Shown here in pieces: positions 34,712 through 42,387 of a stretch of 64,000 bases of DNA (within the stretch, counting starts at the first letter, position 1; the number at the start of each line of letters is the position of its first letter). This stretch comes from Bog-473 sp963726135 (GTDB taxonomy: Bacteria; Actinomycetota; Acidimicrobiia; Acidimicrobiales; RAAP-2), in contig CAVSBE010000008.1 of the NCBI GenBank assembly GCA_963726135.1, positions 124,001-188,000 of the forward strand, read 5' to 3'. The notes beneath the pieces were generated by a model that saw only the letters and a list, made by a program, of their open reading frames with translations, was not told where the DNA came from and did no database searches. A program made the translations under genes and the position numbers.

Positions 34712-34802
34712 AACCTGACAGTATGACCTCGACCCCTTCGTGGCCAGGGTCCAAAGTCCTGCCGAATCCGACGGAAGGGCGTGCAACGGTGGGGTGGTGG
34801 GC

Positions 34803-34854
34803 ACTGCCCCGATGTGCCGCAGGGGGGCACCCATACCCGGCGAACTGGGCAGGT
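34803..34854 (+). repeat. Repeat A doublet
   Basis: CTGCCCCGATGTGCCGCAGG, GGGGCACCC, then the reversed unit TACCCGGCGAACTGGGCAGG. Confidence 0.8.
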
Positions 34855-34977
34855 CAACGACACCACCATCAGGTGTGCAAGGGCAGCAGCACATCATCGT
34901 GACCTTCGCCTCTAGTTGAGGCGCCTCGACTGACCGATGCTCGATTCGAAAGCCACGTCCGCGAGGGGATTCCGATC

Positions 34978-35265
34978 ATGCACAACCCCTATTACAACAA
35001 CGGCGGACCGCACTGGGGCCTGTGGTTCGTGATGATCGTCGCCGCGCTGGTGTTCTTCGGCATCCTCGCTTGGGTGGTCGTGAGCATCTTTCGCCAGAGG
35101 GACCAGCACGGCGTTGGAGTGACACAGCCGCCGCCTGCCGCCGGGTCGGACGTCGCCCTTCGCATCCTCGATGAGCGTTTCGCCCGTGGCGAGATTGAAG
35201 TAGACGAGTACACACGTCGCCGAGATCTCCTTCGGGGAGCCGGTCCATCCGCGCCGGCGGGATGA
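34978..35265 (+). CDS. SHOCT domain membrane protein
   Basis: 95 aa. One membrane helix (GLWFVMIVAALVFFGILAWVV) then a SHOCT domain (ALRILDERFARGEIEVDEY). SHOCT modules are short oligomerisation or tethering segments. ATG 34978 follows an acceptable GAGGGG site. It overlaps the next gene as ATGA (35262-35265). Confidence 0.85.
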   Translation: MHNPYYNNGGPHWGLWFVMIVAALVFFGILAWVVVSIFRQRDQHGVGVTQPPPAAGSDVALRILDERFARGEIEVDEYTRRRDLLRGAGPSAPAG

Positions 35266-35798
35266 CGCCGCGAGCCGCGCTTATTGGGGCAATGCTGGCC
35301 CTGGCTGTCGGGGTGACGGCTTTCGTTGCCCTGATGAGCTCGACCCGTCCAACGATCAACGACGCGGTCGGCTCTGCATCGTGTTCAGTGCCACAGCTCG
35401 GCGGCGTGAAGGTGGACGTGACGCTAAGCGATGCCGGTGACGCCATGATGAGTCACGAACCGATGATGGCAACCCTAACGATTGACCCGATGAGTGTGGC
35501 GGCTGGAAGAGTCTCCTTCGTTGCGCTCAACAACGGAGCACTCGTGCACGAGATGGTTGTGCTCCCCCTTACATCGGACAGTCCAGGAACGAGGCAGACG
35601 GGGTCTGACGGCAAGATCAACGAGACCCAGAGTCTGGGGGAGGCGTCGCGATCCTGCGCTGCGGGTAGCGGCGACGGCATCGCCCCGGGCGCTATTGGCT
35701 GGACGACCATGACCCTCAAGCCGGGTCGCTACGAGGTGGTCTGTGACGAACCGTGGCACTACGCCGCAGGTATGTTCACGGTCTTGAGCGTGCGCTAA
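35262..35798 (+). CDS. Secreted cupredoxin-like (type 1 copper) protein
   Basis: 178 aa. Signal or anchor helix at residues 5-25 (ALIGAMLALAVGVTAFVAL). Copper ligands fit a type 1 site: His in NGALVHEMVVLPL, then CDEPWHYAAGM with Cys, His and Met in the usual C-x4-H-x4-M spacing. Such proteins shuttle electrons or carry copper outside the membrane. Coupled to the SHOCT gene, which may anchor a complex. An internal insertion (residues 110-130) is larger than in plastocyanin. Confidence 0.8.
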   Translation: MTPRAALIGAMLALAVGVTAFVALMSSTRPTINDAVGSASCSVPQLGGVKVDVTLSDAGDAMMSHEPMMATLTIDPMSVAAGRVSFVALNNGALVHEMVVLPLTSDSPGTRQTGSDGKINETQSLGEASRSCAAGSGDGIAPGAIGWTTMTLKPGRYEVVCDEPWHYAAGMFTVLSVR

Positions 35799-35823
35799 CC
35801 GGTGCATGGCCATGCCCCTGAGC

Positions 35824-35876
35824 CCTGCCCCCATGGTGCCGCAGGGTGGCACCCTGTCCCGGCATACGGGGACACT
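35824..35876 (+). repeat. Repeat A doublet
   Basis: CCTGCCCCCATGGTGCCGCA, GGGTGGCACC, then the reversed unit TGTCCCGGCATACGGGGACA. Confidence 0.8.
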
Positions 35877-35946
35877 CCGGCTTCGATCGACGATCTCACT
35901 ACTCTTCGGTGGTGGCACGGTTGCCGCAGAAGGATGGTGCAGAACC

Positions 35947-36252
35947 ATGGAAGCGGCGAATCGGGAGGACATAACAATCATCGGCAGAACCACCGTTGAG
36001 GAACTCGGTGACAGAAACGAGGTCGAATGGCAGCTGAGCGCCACGCCCGAGCTCGAGTGGGCCGAGATCTTCCAACTGGCGGGCCCGTCGGACCGGAAGG
36101 GTTCGATCCAGTGGGTCAAGGGCAGCGGGCCTGACGTCATAGGCGCCGTCATACGATGGTTTGTCCCAAACGGGGAGATCGAAGAGGCCGATGCGGAGGT
36201 GAGACACCGTCTGTCGGTGGCGAACCAGAGGTTCGGGTCGGGGCACACCTAG
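35947..36252 (+). CDS. Hypothetical protein, 101 aa
   Basis: Starts MEAANREDITIIGRTTVEEL, then RNEVEWQLSATPELEWAEIF and GAVIRWFVPNGEIEEADAEV. Acidic, soluble, alpha-beta composition. No family recognised. AAGGA lies 13 bp before ATG 35947. Alone between two repeat A copies. Confidence 0.55.
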   Translation: MEAANREDITIIGRTTVEELGDRNEVEWQLSATPELEWAEIFQLAGPSDRKGSIQWVKGSGPDVIGAVIRWFVPNGEIEEADAEVRHRLSVANQRFGSGHT

Positions 36253-36316
36253 GAATCGCCGACCCACTGGCAGCGACTCCACCACCCGCTCTCACGGTTG
36301 AAGTCGTTGGAGCATG

Positions 36317-36342
36317 GACCCCAACCCGGCGGACTGGGGAAC
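36317..36342 (-). repeat. Repeat A, reverse orientation
   Basis: Minus strand reads TTCCCCAGTCCGCCGGGTTG then GGGTC. Confidence 0.65.
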
Positions 36343-36447
36343 GTGCGATGAGAACCTGCCGAAAGCCTCTACTTTCCGTCTTGTCCACGTGGAAGACAAT
36401 GGGAGTAGCCACATCGGCGAATCCAGGCCAAACAGATGGAGGACCCT

Positions 36448-36741
36448 ATGACCAGCACAGAGACCGGTTCCGCCAGCGCCGATCGCATCATCGAGTCGTT
36501 TCATGGTGCCGGGAACACGGCGCTTGAATCGGTGCGGAAGTTCCTTGACACCGTAAATGGTGTATTTCCCGACGTGGGTAAAGACACTGGCCCGCGCCAG
36601 CAGATCATCGATTCGGCGTTCAAGATGACCGAGGAGCTTGTCGGCACGTCGACCCAGCTTGCGCAGAAGATCGTAAAGGCGAGTCAGGACGCTCTGGGTG
36701 ACGCGGACAAGAAGGGCGGAAAGCTCTCGGAGCGGAGTTGA
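36448..36741 (+). CDS. H1-like family protein, tail-less paralogue
   Basis: 97 aa. Shares the domain ADRIIESF..AGNTALESV, KFLD.VNG.FPDVG, GPRQ.IIDSAFKMTE with the two lysine-rich proteins at 44254 and 51520, but ends in a short mixed tail (KGGKLSERS). The helical domain looks phasin-like. GGAGG is 8 bp before ATG 36448. The leader AATGGGAGTAGCCACA is also found before the other two genes, so promoter and gene move together. Confidence 0.7.
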   Translation: MTSTETGSASADRIIESFHGAGNTALESVRKFLDTVNGVFPDVGKDTGPRQQIIDSAFKMTEELVGTSTQLAQKIVKASQDALGDADKKGGKLSERS

Positions 36742-36772
36742 AACGACCCAGAGGCGAGTCCTTTCATATGAG

Positions 36773-36829
36773 CGATCCCGGCGGATTGAGGACGTGAACG
36801 CCTAGCCCGAAAGTGCCGATAGGGGACAG
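36773..36829 (-). repeat. Two reversed repeat A units
   Basis: 36773-36795 on the minus strand gives TCCTCAATCCGCCGGGATCG; 36803-36829 gives TGTCCCCTATCGGCACTTTC then GGGCTA, the variant also at 46391. Confidence 0.6.
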
Positions 36830-36852
36830 GGTTCTCAGTTAGTCGGGGCGCC

Positions 36853-37073
36853 TCAGCAGCCCTCCGACGCGTCACTGGTGACCTTTGGCGCGTGGTCTCG
36901 GCACGCCTCCACGTACCACCTGGCGCCCTTTCGATCGGTCCAGATGCCCTTCCATGCCGGCTCTCCGCGACAGTGGTCAGCCTGAAGCTGCCTCGACTGC
37001 ACCATCCGAAAGCACCGCCCGGCTGCGGGTTGAAAGCCGTGATGGGGTCGCCGGGCACGGGCATTGGGCTCAC
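36853..37073 (-). pseudogene. PEPGDL small-protein family, copy 1 (frameshifted)
   Basis: Opens VSPMPVPGDPITAFNPQPG, then switches frame to RCFRMVQSRQLQADHCRGEP, AWKGIWTDRKGARWYVEACR and DHAPKVTSDASEGC. Other copies are at 45556, 55578 and 56290. GTG start 37073. The conserved Cys, Trp and the WYVEACR block suggest a folded domain; function unknown. Confidence 0.6.
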
Positions 37074-37099
37074 CGTGCGAGGATAGACCTGCTCAGCTC

Positions 37100-37158
37100 G
37101 CGACCCAACCCGGAAGCGGAGTTGGGGCTGGGCCGGTCACCTTCACCCCCGACCGAGG
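37100..37158 (+). repeat. Repeat B
   Basis: GCGACCCAACCCGGAAGCGG then AGTTGGGGCTGGGCCGGTCA and CCTTCACCCCCGACC. Hairpin arms CCAACCC/GTTGGGG. Confidence 0.65.
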
Positions 37159-37211
37159 GAGACACTCAGGTCCTTAAGGCGACATTCATTACCGAGATCC
37201 GCAAGTCCCGT

Positions 37212-37220
37212 GCTGATACA
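37212..37220 (+). promoter_or_regulatory. GCTGATACA box, WhiB locus 1 (outer)
   Basis: Within GAGATCCGCAAGTCCCGTGC TGATACA. Same box and similar GAGGTCCGC lead occur at 37360, 56723 and 57358; a shorter box is at 57207. Confidence 0.5.
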
Positions 37221-37232
37221 AGATGGCGGCTC

Positions 37233-37300
37233 GCGGCCCAACCCCAAAAAGCCGCCGCGGGGTCGGGCCGGCCACCCTCCACTTCGAGCCCGCCGACCGT
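37233..37300 (+). repeat. Repeat B, WhiB locus 1
   Basis: GCGGCCCAACCCCAAAAAGC then CGCCGCGGGGTCGGGCCGGC and CACC. Stem GGCCC-ACCCC/GGGGT-GGGCC of 11 positions. The copy at 57233 is nearly identical and sits at the same distance from its WhiB. Confidence 0.75.
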
Positions 37301-37357
37301 AATGGCGTTCCGGTCCTGTGGGTGGTGGTGACATTCGTAACGAGGTCCGGGTGTCCC

Positions 37358-37372
37358 GCGCTGATACAGCGC
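37358..37372. promoter_or_regulatory. Palindromic box GCGCTGATACAGCGC before WhiB 1
   Basis: Perfect 6-bp arms GCGCTG/CAGCGC around ATA, 30 bp from the GTG start. Could be an operator or contain a -10 element (GATACAG). Confidence 0.6.
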
Positions 37373-37389
37373 CCTTCTACCGTGTCAGG

Positions 37390-37678
37390 GTGAACGTCAC
37401 CGAATGGCTGATGAGCGCCCCAATGCACCGGTCATTCCGCTGACCCTCGAGGACCTCATAGCGAGGCGGGCGTGGCACTCAGAGGCCGCCTGCGTCGGCC
37501 AGACGGATCTGTTCTTCGTGAAGGGGACGCCATCCACTCGCACCCGTGACATCTGCCGCGAGTGTCCGGTGCAGGCGGCCTGCCTGCAGTACGCCCTGGC
37601 AGACCCGGACCTCGAGGGGGTGTGGGCCGGGACGACGGCGAAGAACGGCGCGTCATGCGGCGGGGGAGAGTGGCGTAA
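37390..37678 (+). pseudogene. WhiB family iron-sulfur protein 1, frameshifted
   Basis: AWHSEAACVGQTDLFF, RDICRECPVQAACLQYAL and GVWAGTTAK give the four WhiB cysteines and the G[VI]W turn. After TTAK one G is missing (AAGAACGG against AAGGAACG in copy 2); the proper ending ERRVMRRGRVA and TAA 37676 are in the next frame. The 5' end is also shifted relative to copy 2: GTG 37390 fits the homology, while ATG 37404 is the first codon in frame with the core. The Fe-S cluster domain itself is whole. Confidence 0.8.
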
Positions 37679-37745
37679 CTGGCGCCGAACGCGTGATCTT
37701 CGCGTGATCGCGCCCCATCGGGACCACTGATTAGCCCTCTGACCA

Positions 37746-37815
37746 GGGCCGAATGCCATAGAGGCAGGGGCCTGCAAAGCCCCGTACGGCGGTTCGATTC
37801 CGCCCGCCGCCTCCA
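37746..37815 (+). tRNA. tRNA-Cys(GCA) 3' fragment
   Basis: From the D arm on it folds as tRNA-Cys: anticodon arm GGGGC-CTGCAAA-GCCCC, T arm GGCGG-TTCGATT-CCGCC, acceptor strand CGCCGCC-T-CCA. The 5' acceptor strand should be GGCGGCG but reads CTGACCA, which does not pair, and one conserved G of the D loop is C. It therefore is a 3' piece, most likely an attachment-site remnant, not a working tRNA gene. Confidence 0.65.
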
Positions 37816-37901
37816 GGGTGTCCACGTGTTCAGTCGCGCCAGCTGTGGCAGACCCCGCCGCCGGCAGGCATCTTCAAAGGTGGTTGGGGAGAAGGTGAAT
37901 T

Positions 37902-38450
37902 TTGCGAGTTCGGCTGGTGGCATTCGTTGTCGCTTCCAGAGCGAGCGCTATCCTCGGACGCCCTGCTCAAGCCTCGACGGCCACCTGGGAACACCCCAAA
38001 GCCGACGCATGGCTCGCAAGGAACGCGCGTGCCGTGGGCGCCCTGCTGTCCGACGTCCAGATCGTCTACGGAGAGTTGCAAGCGTGCTCGGGAACCGACG
38101 GGCCGGATCCGGGAAGCAGTGCTCCCTGTGAGGGAGTGAGCGGTAACCCCGGTGACTGGGCGCTGAGCACCAGCCTGGATTGCTCAAAGGTCATGATCGA
38201 CGTGAGTCCTTTGCGTTCCGTCGGCCCGATTCCTCTGGCTCAGGCGCAGCCTTGGTGGTCTTCCGCGCTGCAAAATCTGACCCTCGGTTGCAGTGCCATT
38301 GGACTCGCCCAGAAAGGGTGGCTGGCCGACTCAGCGTCCGGCGGAACCACGGCGGTCGTGACCGAACCCGGGGACGTCGCCGCGACCGATATGGAGACAG
38401 CGAGCGCACTCCTCCGCAGGGTCGACCGAACCGTGAGCGCGTCCTCGTGA
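37902..38450 (+). CDS. Hypothetical secreted protein, 182 aa
   Basis: Starts at TTG with MRVRLVAFVVASRASAILG, a short possible signal peptide ending near AQAST. Four cysteines (two in QACSGTDGPDPGSSAPCEG) could form disulfides outside. The end is a helical tail (METASALLRRVDRTVSASS). No family recognised. GGAGAAGG lies upstream. Confidence 0.5.
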   Translation: MRVRLVAFVVASRASAILGRPAQASTATWEHPKADAWLARNARAVGALLSDVQIVYGELQACSGTDGPDPGSSAPCEGVSGNPGDWALSTSLDCSKVMIDVSPLRSVGPIPLAQAQPWWSSALQNLTLGCSAIGLAQKGWLADSASGGTTAVVTEPGDVAATDMETASALLRRVDRTVSASS

Positions 38451-39109
38451 TTGGCCGTGCACTCCGCGGGACGGGAGTACCGCCGTGCGGTCCGGCCGCA
38501 GCTCTCGACTCAACCCCGGGGCGAAGCAGAACCATGTCGACCCCACCCCCACGAAGCGATGTGAGTGCCCAATGAGAAGGGGTGCACCCGCGGAGAGCCA
38601 TGGTGACTACACAGCACAACGATCACACGAACGGCCACGGTGAAGAGCCTGCGTGCAGAGTTCAAAACCATGCGTGCACCGTCACGGAACGGACTCCGTC
38701 ACCCCTCCATGACACTGAAAGGACGCGGCCGCCTTCGCGAGGAAATTGTGCCCGCAGAGCGACACGGATCCTCCCCGAGACTCCCGGGTCTCGACCCCGC
38801 TCGAGCCGGGCCGAAGCGGTTGGACCCCCGAGCGTCGCGTCCAAGGAGCTGCTTGCACGCGGGCGGGACTGGTTGCGGCGACGTGCAGTGCCGGCGGCCA
38901 CCTGGACGCCGTTTCTCGCGCTGCCGTCCCGGCCTCGGCTACGACGCGCCAGGTGCCCGAATGCCGAACGATGCTTGTTGTGGGGACGTTGGCGCACTTC
39001 GGTCCGAATGGCTCTATGGGACAGAGGAGGCGGCCGCCAGAATCGCCGTAAAGGCGGGCCGGGAATTCGGCGGACCCAAGGGGCTTTCGGGCGGAACGTC
39101 ATCGTCGAC
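38451..39109. other. 660-bp stretch without a convincing gene
   Basis: Open frames exist on both strands but have Arg/Pro-rich low-complexity translations and no ribosome sites. The block CCCCACCCCCACGAAGCGAT at 38540 and the following 80 bp resemble 56142-56235, so part of it is a further dispersed intergenic sequence. Confidence 0.5.
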
Positions 39110-39481
39110 ATGGATACTGAGCGAACTCCAGCAGCACTCGAATGGCGAACGAAAGCAATGGTCGAGCTCGAACGTGTGACATCCGCCGAGCGCCGGTTCT
39201 CCCAATCGATCACCTTGAACAACGAGATCACAATGTTGGCGGCGGCCGACGAACTCCAGGCGGCGACGAGGGAGGCCTCGGTGTGGCGGATGGCCAACCC
39301 CTGCCCGGACGCGAAACTCGGTACGCACGTTGCCTGGATGCTGACCACGTGCATGGAGGTCGCGATCACGGCGCAGCGGGCCCTCACGGATCGCTCGGCC
39401 GACGTCGATCAGGCCATGGGCCGCCTTGGACTCCTCTTGGCGGTCATCGACTTCCATTCGCAGACACTTGACGCCTGGTAG
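39110..39481 (+). CDS. Hypothetical helical protein, 123 aa
   Basis: MDTERTPAALEWRTKAMVEL, SITLNNEITMLAAADELQAA, LTTCMEVAITAQRALTDRSA: amphipathic helices throughout. The open frame extends upstream without start evidence; ATG 39110 begins the protein-like part. No family recognised. Confidence 0.5.
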   Translation: MDTERTPAALEWRTKAMVELERVTSAERRFSQSITLNNEITMLAAADELQAATREASVWRMANPCPDAKLGTHVAWMLTTCMEVAITAQRALTDRSADVDQAMGRLGLLLAVIDFHSQTLDAW

Positions 39482-39697
39482 CAGAAGCGCAGAACGCGAT
39501 CCGGCGCAGGAGCGACGGTGACCGGCGACGCCACCGAAGGCGGAATTCGGTCGAATGGACTGGCGAGGTGACCCCCGCCGACATCGGGGGCACCATCGAA
39601 CGGGGCGGGCTGTTCCCGACACCGTGATGGCGAAAACACGGCGCTCGCGCCTCGGGGGAGTCGCGCGTTCGTTCGGACGTCAGCCCGTCCCTCGACG

Positions 39698-40558
39698 GTG
39701 ACCATAGGGGACGTCCGCGTAGCTCGCAAGGAGCGGGCGGCTGCGAGACCGAGACGGCCCTCGGAGGTGGCGGCGGGCACCGTCACGGACCAGGTATCCG
39801 CGGTTCCGTCACACCCTGCTGCCATGCTCGACGCCGTGGGCGCATGGACCTCCGGCGAGGTGCTCGGGTTCGATTTCGAGACGACGGGAGTGGACCGTTT
39901 CACTGACGTGCCCGTGTCGTATGCACTGGTGCACGTGGTCGGGGGTGTCGTGCTGAGGAGCTGGTCCGGCCTCATCGACCCGGGTCGTGCGATACCCGCC
40001 GACGCGACGCTGGTCCACGGCATCACCACCGAGCGTGCCCGCGACGAGGGAATGCCCCTACCCGACGCGATGGGACTGGTGACCGACGCCGTCGTCTCAG
40101 CCGGGGCGCGGGGCGTGCCGCTGGCGGGTATGAAGCTCGACTACGACCTGACCATCTTGGAGATACAGGCCCAGCGGTTGTGTGGCTGTGGTTTCCAGGA
40201 GCGCGGTTGGCGCGGGCCGTTGCTCGACGCCGTCGTGATCGACCGCCACTTCGACCGCGACCGCCAAGGTCGCCGGACGCTCGTCGACCTGTGTGCGCAC
40301 TACGGCATCGACATCGGAAACGCCCACGACGCGTCGGCGGACGCCATCGCCTCGGTCGAAGTGCTCTACGCGCTGGCGCAACGCTACGGGGAATTCTCGG
40401 AGGTCGATCTGGGCCAGTTGTACGACGACCAGATCCTCTGGCACCGGCAGTGGACCCAGGAGTACGACGTCTGGCGGTCGTCGCAGGGGATGGTCGCGAT
40501 CGATCCCCGCGACTATGTGTGGCCTGTCGCGCCGGCCGTCCTCTCGCAGGCGGCCTGA
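39698..40558 (+). CDS. DnaQ-like 3'-5' exonuclease (DEDDh)
   Basis: 286 aa. Exo I is GFDFETTGVDRF, Exo II lies in GMKLDYDLTILE, and Exo III is HDASADAIASVEVL with the catalytic His-x4-Asp. This is the proofreading-type fold used in DNA repair or RNA trimming; no polymerase domain is fused. The conserved part starts near the ATG at 39824 (MLDAVGAWTSGEVLG); the GTG at 39698 would add 42 basic residues. Convergent with the PhyH gene. Confidence 0.85.
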   Translation: MTIGDVRVARKERAAARPRRPSEVAAGTVTDQVSAVPSHPAAMLDAVGAWTSGEVLGFDFETTGVDRFTDVPVSYALVHVVGGVVLRSWSGLIDPGRAIPADATLVHGITTERARDEGMPLPDAMGLVTDAVVSAGARGVPLAGMKLDYDLTILEIQAQRLCGCGFQERGWRGPLLDAVVIDRHFDRDRQGRRTLVDLCAHYGIDIGNAHDASADAIASVEVLYALAQRYGEFSEVDLGQLYDDQILWHRQWTQEYDVWRSSQGMVAIDPRDYVWPVAPAVLSQAA

Positions 40559-40564
40559 GCCTCG

Positions 40565-41413
40565 TCAGGCTTTGAGGAGGTCCCAGACCATGTCGACCCC
40601 CTCGTTCTCGGCGAGGACGACCTTGGCGGGATGCTTCTTGTCGATGTGACCGACGAGGCCGTTGTAGACCGAATACCCGATCAACTCTTGTAGGCGGCGG
40701 GGGAAGGTCTTGACCAGCGAAGGGGGCACGCCGAGCTGCTGGTTCTCCTGCTGGCGGATGTAGCCGGCGCAGTAGTTCATCGCGATGCCGACCCGGCGTT
40801 GGTCGGTGTGGTTCGCCCCTCCGCCGTGCCAGAGGCTCCCGACCCAGACGAGGACGCTCCCCTTGGCCATCTCGGCCGGGATGCTGTCGTAGAGCTCAAG
40901 TGGATTGGGAGGCTCGTCGCGCAGGTGGCTGCCCGGTATGACGCGGGTGGCGCCGTTGTCCTCGGTGAAGTCCGTGATCGCCCACATGGTGTTGCAGATG
41001 ATCGGGATGTGGGGACGGGCGAGCGGGATGAGCTGGTCGTCGGCGTGGATCGGCTGTGCCTGTTCGTCGGGCCCGATGGCGATGGACGAGAGCGACGAGA
41101 TCAGGAGCCCCGGGTCGAGCACGCCCTCGACGACCGGGAGGACGTTGTGATGCACGGGGATCCTCGAGAAGGTCGGCCCGTGGACGAGCAGGTTGTACAC
41201 CCGCATGGTGTGCACACCCTCGAAGAGGTTGTCGGCCGGCACGATGCTGAGGTCGCGCTCCAGCTCGAGCAGGGCTCCGTCGATCTCGTCCACCAGCTCG
41301 GGCTCAATGGCGTTCGGCAGGATCGTGTAGCCGTCCTCGGCCACCCGCCGGAGATGCTCGTCGAGCTCGGGGAGGGGACTGGTCGTGGTCGTGGTGCCGG
41401 TGCCCTGTGTCAC
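40565..41413 (-). CDS. Phytanoyl-CoA dioxygenase (PhyH) family protein
   Basis: 282 aa Fe(II)/2-oxoglutarate oxygenase. Iron ligands: HxD in PIHADDQL and distal His in LWHGGGANHTD, followed by the R of QRRVGIAMNY. The opening EDGYTILPNAIEPELVDEI is typical. Hydroxylates an unknown small substrate. GTG 41413 chosen, next to the tRNA-Val gene; a later start is possible. Confidence 0.85.
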   Translation of the reverse strand: MTQGTGTTTTTSPLPELDEHLRRVAEDGYTILPNAIEPELVDEIDGALLELERDLSIVPADNLFEGVHTMRVYNLLVHGPTFSRIPVHHNVLPVVEGVLDPGLLISSLSSIAIGPDEQAQPIHADDQLIPLARPHIPIICNTMWAITDFTEDNGATRVIPGSHLRDEPPNPLELYDSIPAEMAKGSVLVWVGSLWHGGGANHTDQRRVGIAMNYCAGYIRQQENQQLGVPPSLVKTFPRRLQELIGYSVYNGLVGHIDKKHPAKVVLAENEGVDMVWDLLKA

Positions 41414-41500
41414 GACTGGAATTGTACGGTCACGGACACCCAGTTCGCCCTCGGATCGCTGCCGGGGCGAATTGTCCTGGTGGTAGAGTTTGTGCGAACG

Positions 41501-41573
41501 GGGCCGTTGGCGCAGTTGGTAGCGCACTTGCATGACGCGCAAGGGGTCAGAGGTTCGAGTCCTCTACGGCCCA
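41501..41573 (+). tRNA. tRNA-Val(GAC)
   Basis: 73 nt. Acceptor GGGCCGT pairs with ACGGCCC, D arm GCGC-AGTTGGTA-GCGC, anticodon arm CTTGC-ATGACGC-GCAAG with anticodon GAC, T arm AGAGG-TTCGAGT-CCTCT. Discriminator A; CCA is not encoded. Its 3' half is repeated at 57828. Confidence 0.92.
41528..41562 (+). other. Candidate attachment site (attL) in tRNA-Val
   Basis: 35 bp from TTGCATGACGCGCAAGGGG to GTTCGAGTCC are identical to 57828-57862, exactly 16,300 bp away in the same orientation. Anticodon-loop to T-arm segments are standard integrase crossover sites. Confidence 0.7.
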
Positions 41574-41641
41574 CTCCGTTGAGCAGGGATTTCAATCTGG
41601 CAGCGTAGGTTCGTTGGGCGAGAATGGATGCAGGTGCAGCC

Positions 41642-42086
41642 ATGAGGCGAACATGGCGGGCGGTACGGGCGCTGACCGCGATTGCCTTCCTGTTCGCTGG
41701 TTGTTCATCGGGGAACAACAAACCTTCGGCAACCAACAACTCAAGCGGTGCCGGTTCGACGGCTTGTTCTGGCGCGATTGACTGGTCGAATGCCAGTTCT
41801 GTTGAGGGACAGGACGCAACGATCAGCGGCCCAGTCATCACGGCGAATTACTGAGCCGGCTTCTGATGGACAGCCCACGTTCCTGAACATCGGAGAGGAC
41901 TATCCGAGTCCCGGAAGGTTCGTAGTCGTCATATGGGGCGAGAATCGTTCCGCGTTCTCGCCTACTCCGGAGGCCGCATAGGGCGGGCAGAGGTTGTGCG
42001 TGACCGGCTCGGTGCAGACCTACCAAGGAATCCCCGAAATCATTGCCACATCGCCCCGTCAGATCTCCGTCGCCGGTCAGAGTTGA
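41642..42086 (+). pseudogene. OB-fold lipoprotein, two frameshifts
   Basis: MRRTWRAVRALTAIAFLFAG with lipobox FAGC, then IDWSNASSVEGQDATISGPV; next frame ASDGQPTFLNIGEDYPSPGR and VVVIWGENRSAFSP; next frame GQRLCVTGSVQTYQGIPEII and ATSPRQISV with TGA 42084. Joined, the parts form a complete OB-fold domain of the kind often attached to secreted nucleases. First gene inside the tRNA-Val island. Confidence 0.65.
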
Positions 42087-42153
42087 AGAGAGGGGCAAAG
42101 AGTCCAGTTTCGGGCGGATCTTGGGACATTGCATCACCCAGGTAGCCAGCGCC

Positions 42154-42219
42154 GTCCCCTGCCCCCGTTCGGCACCCTGGGGATACCCAAATCAGGTGCC
42201 CCAGACGGGTCTGGGGCGG
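42154..42219 (+). repeat. Two adjacent repeat A units
   Basis: 42154-42187 is GTCCCCTGCCCCCGTTCGGC then ACCCTGGGGATAC; 42194-42219 is AGGTGCCCCAGACGGGTCTG then GGGCGG. Confidence 0.65.
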
Positions 42220-42387
42220 CTATAAGCGACGCGCATAGCCAGTTTTCACTCAAATGCGGGACGACACACGCGCCCGCTGGTGGACCGTGCCTGGCAAGGG
42301 CTGCGTCGTTACAATCGCTCTCTCGGGTACAGCTCGGGTCGGGCCTGGGCCCTTCGAGCTGGCCATTGGCAGCAAAGGGGGACCACG

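Noticed and set aside
37746..37815. Functional tRNA-Cys gene
   Set aside because: The 5' acceptor strand does not pair with CGCCGCC and the D loop has lost a conserved G, so it is treated as a fragment.
38582..39109. N-terminal extension of the 123-aa protein
   Set aside because: The frame is open but its translation is low-complexity Arg/Pro sequence without start signals; only the part from 39110 looks protein-like.
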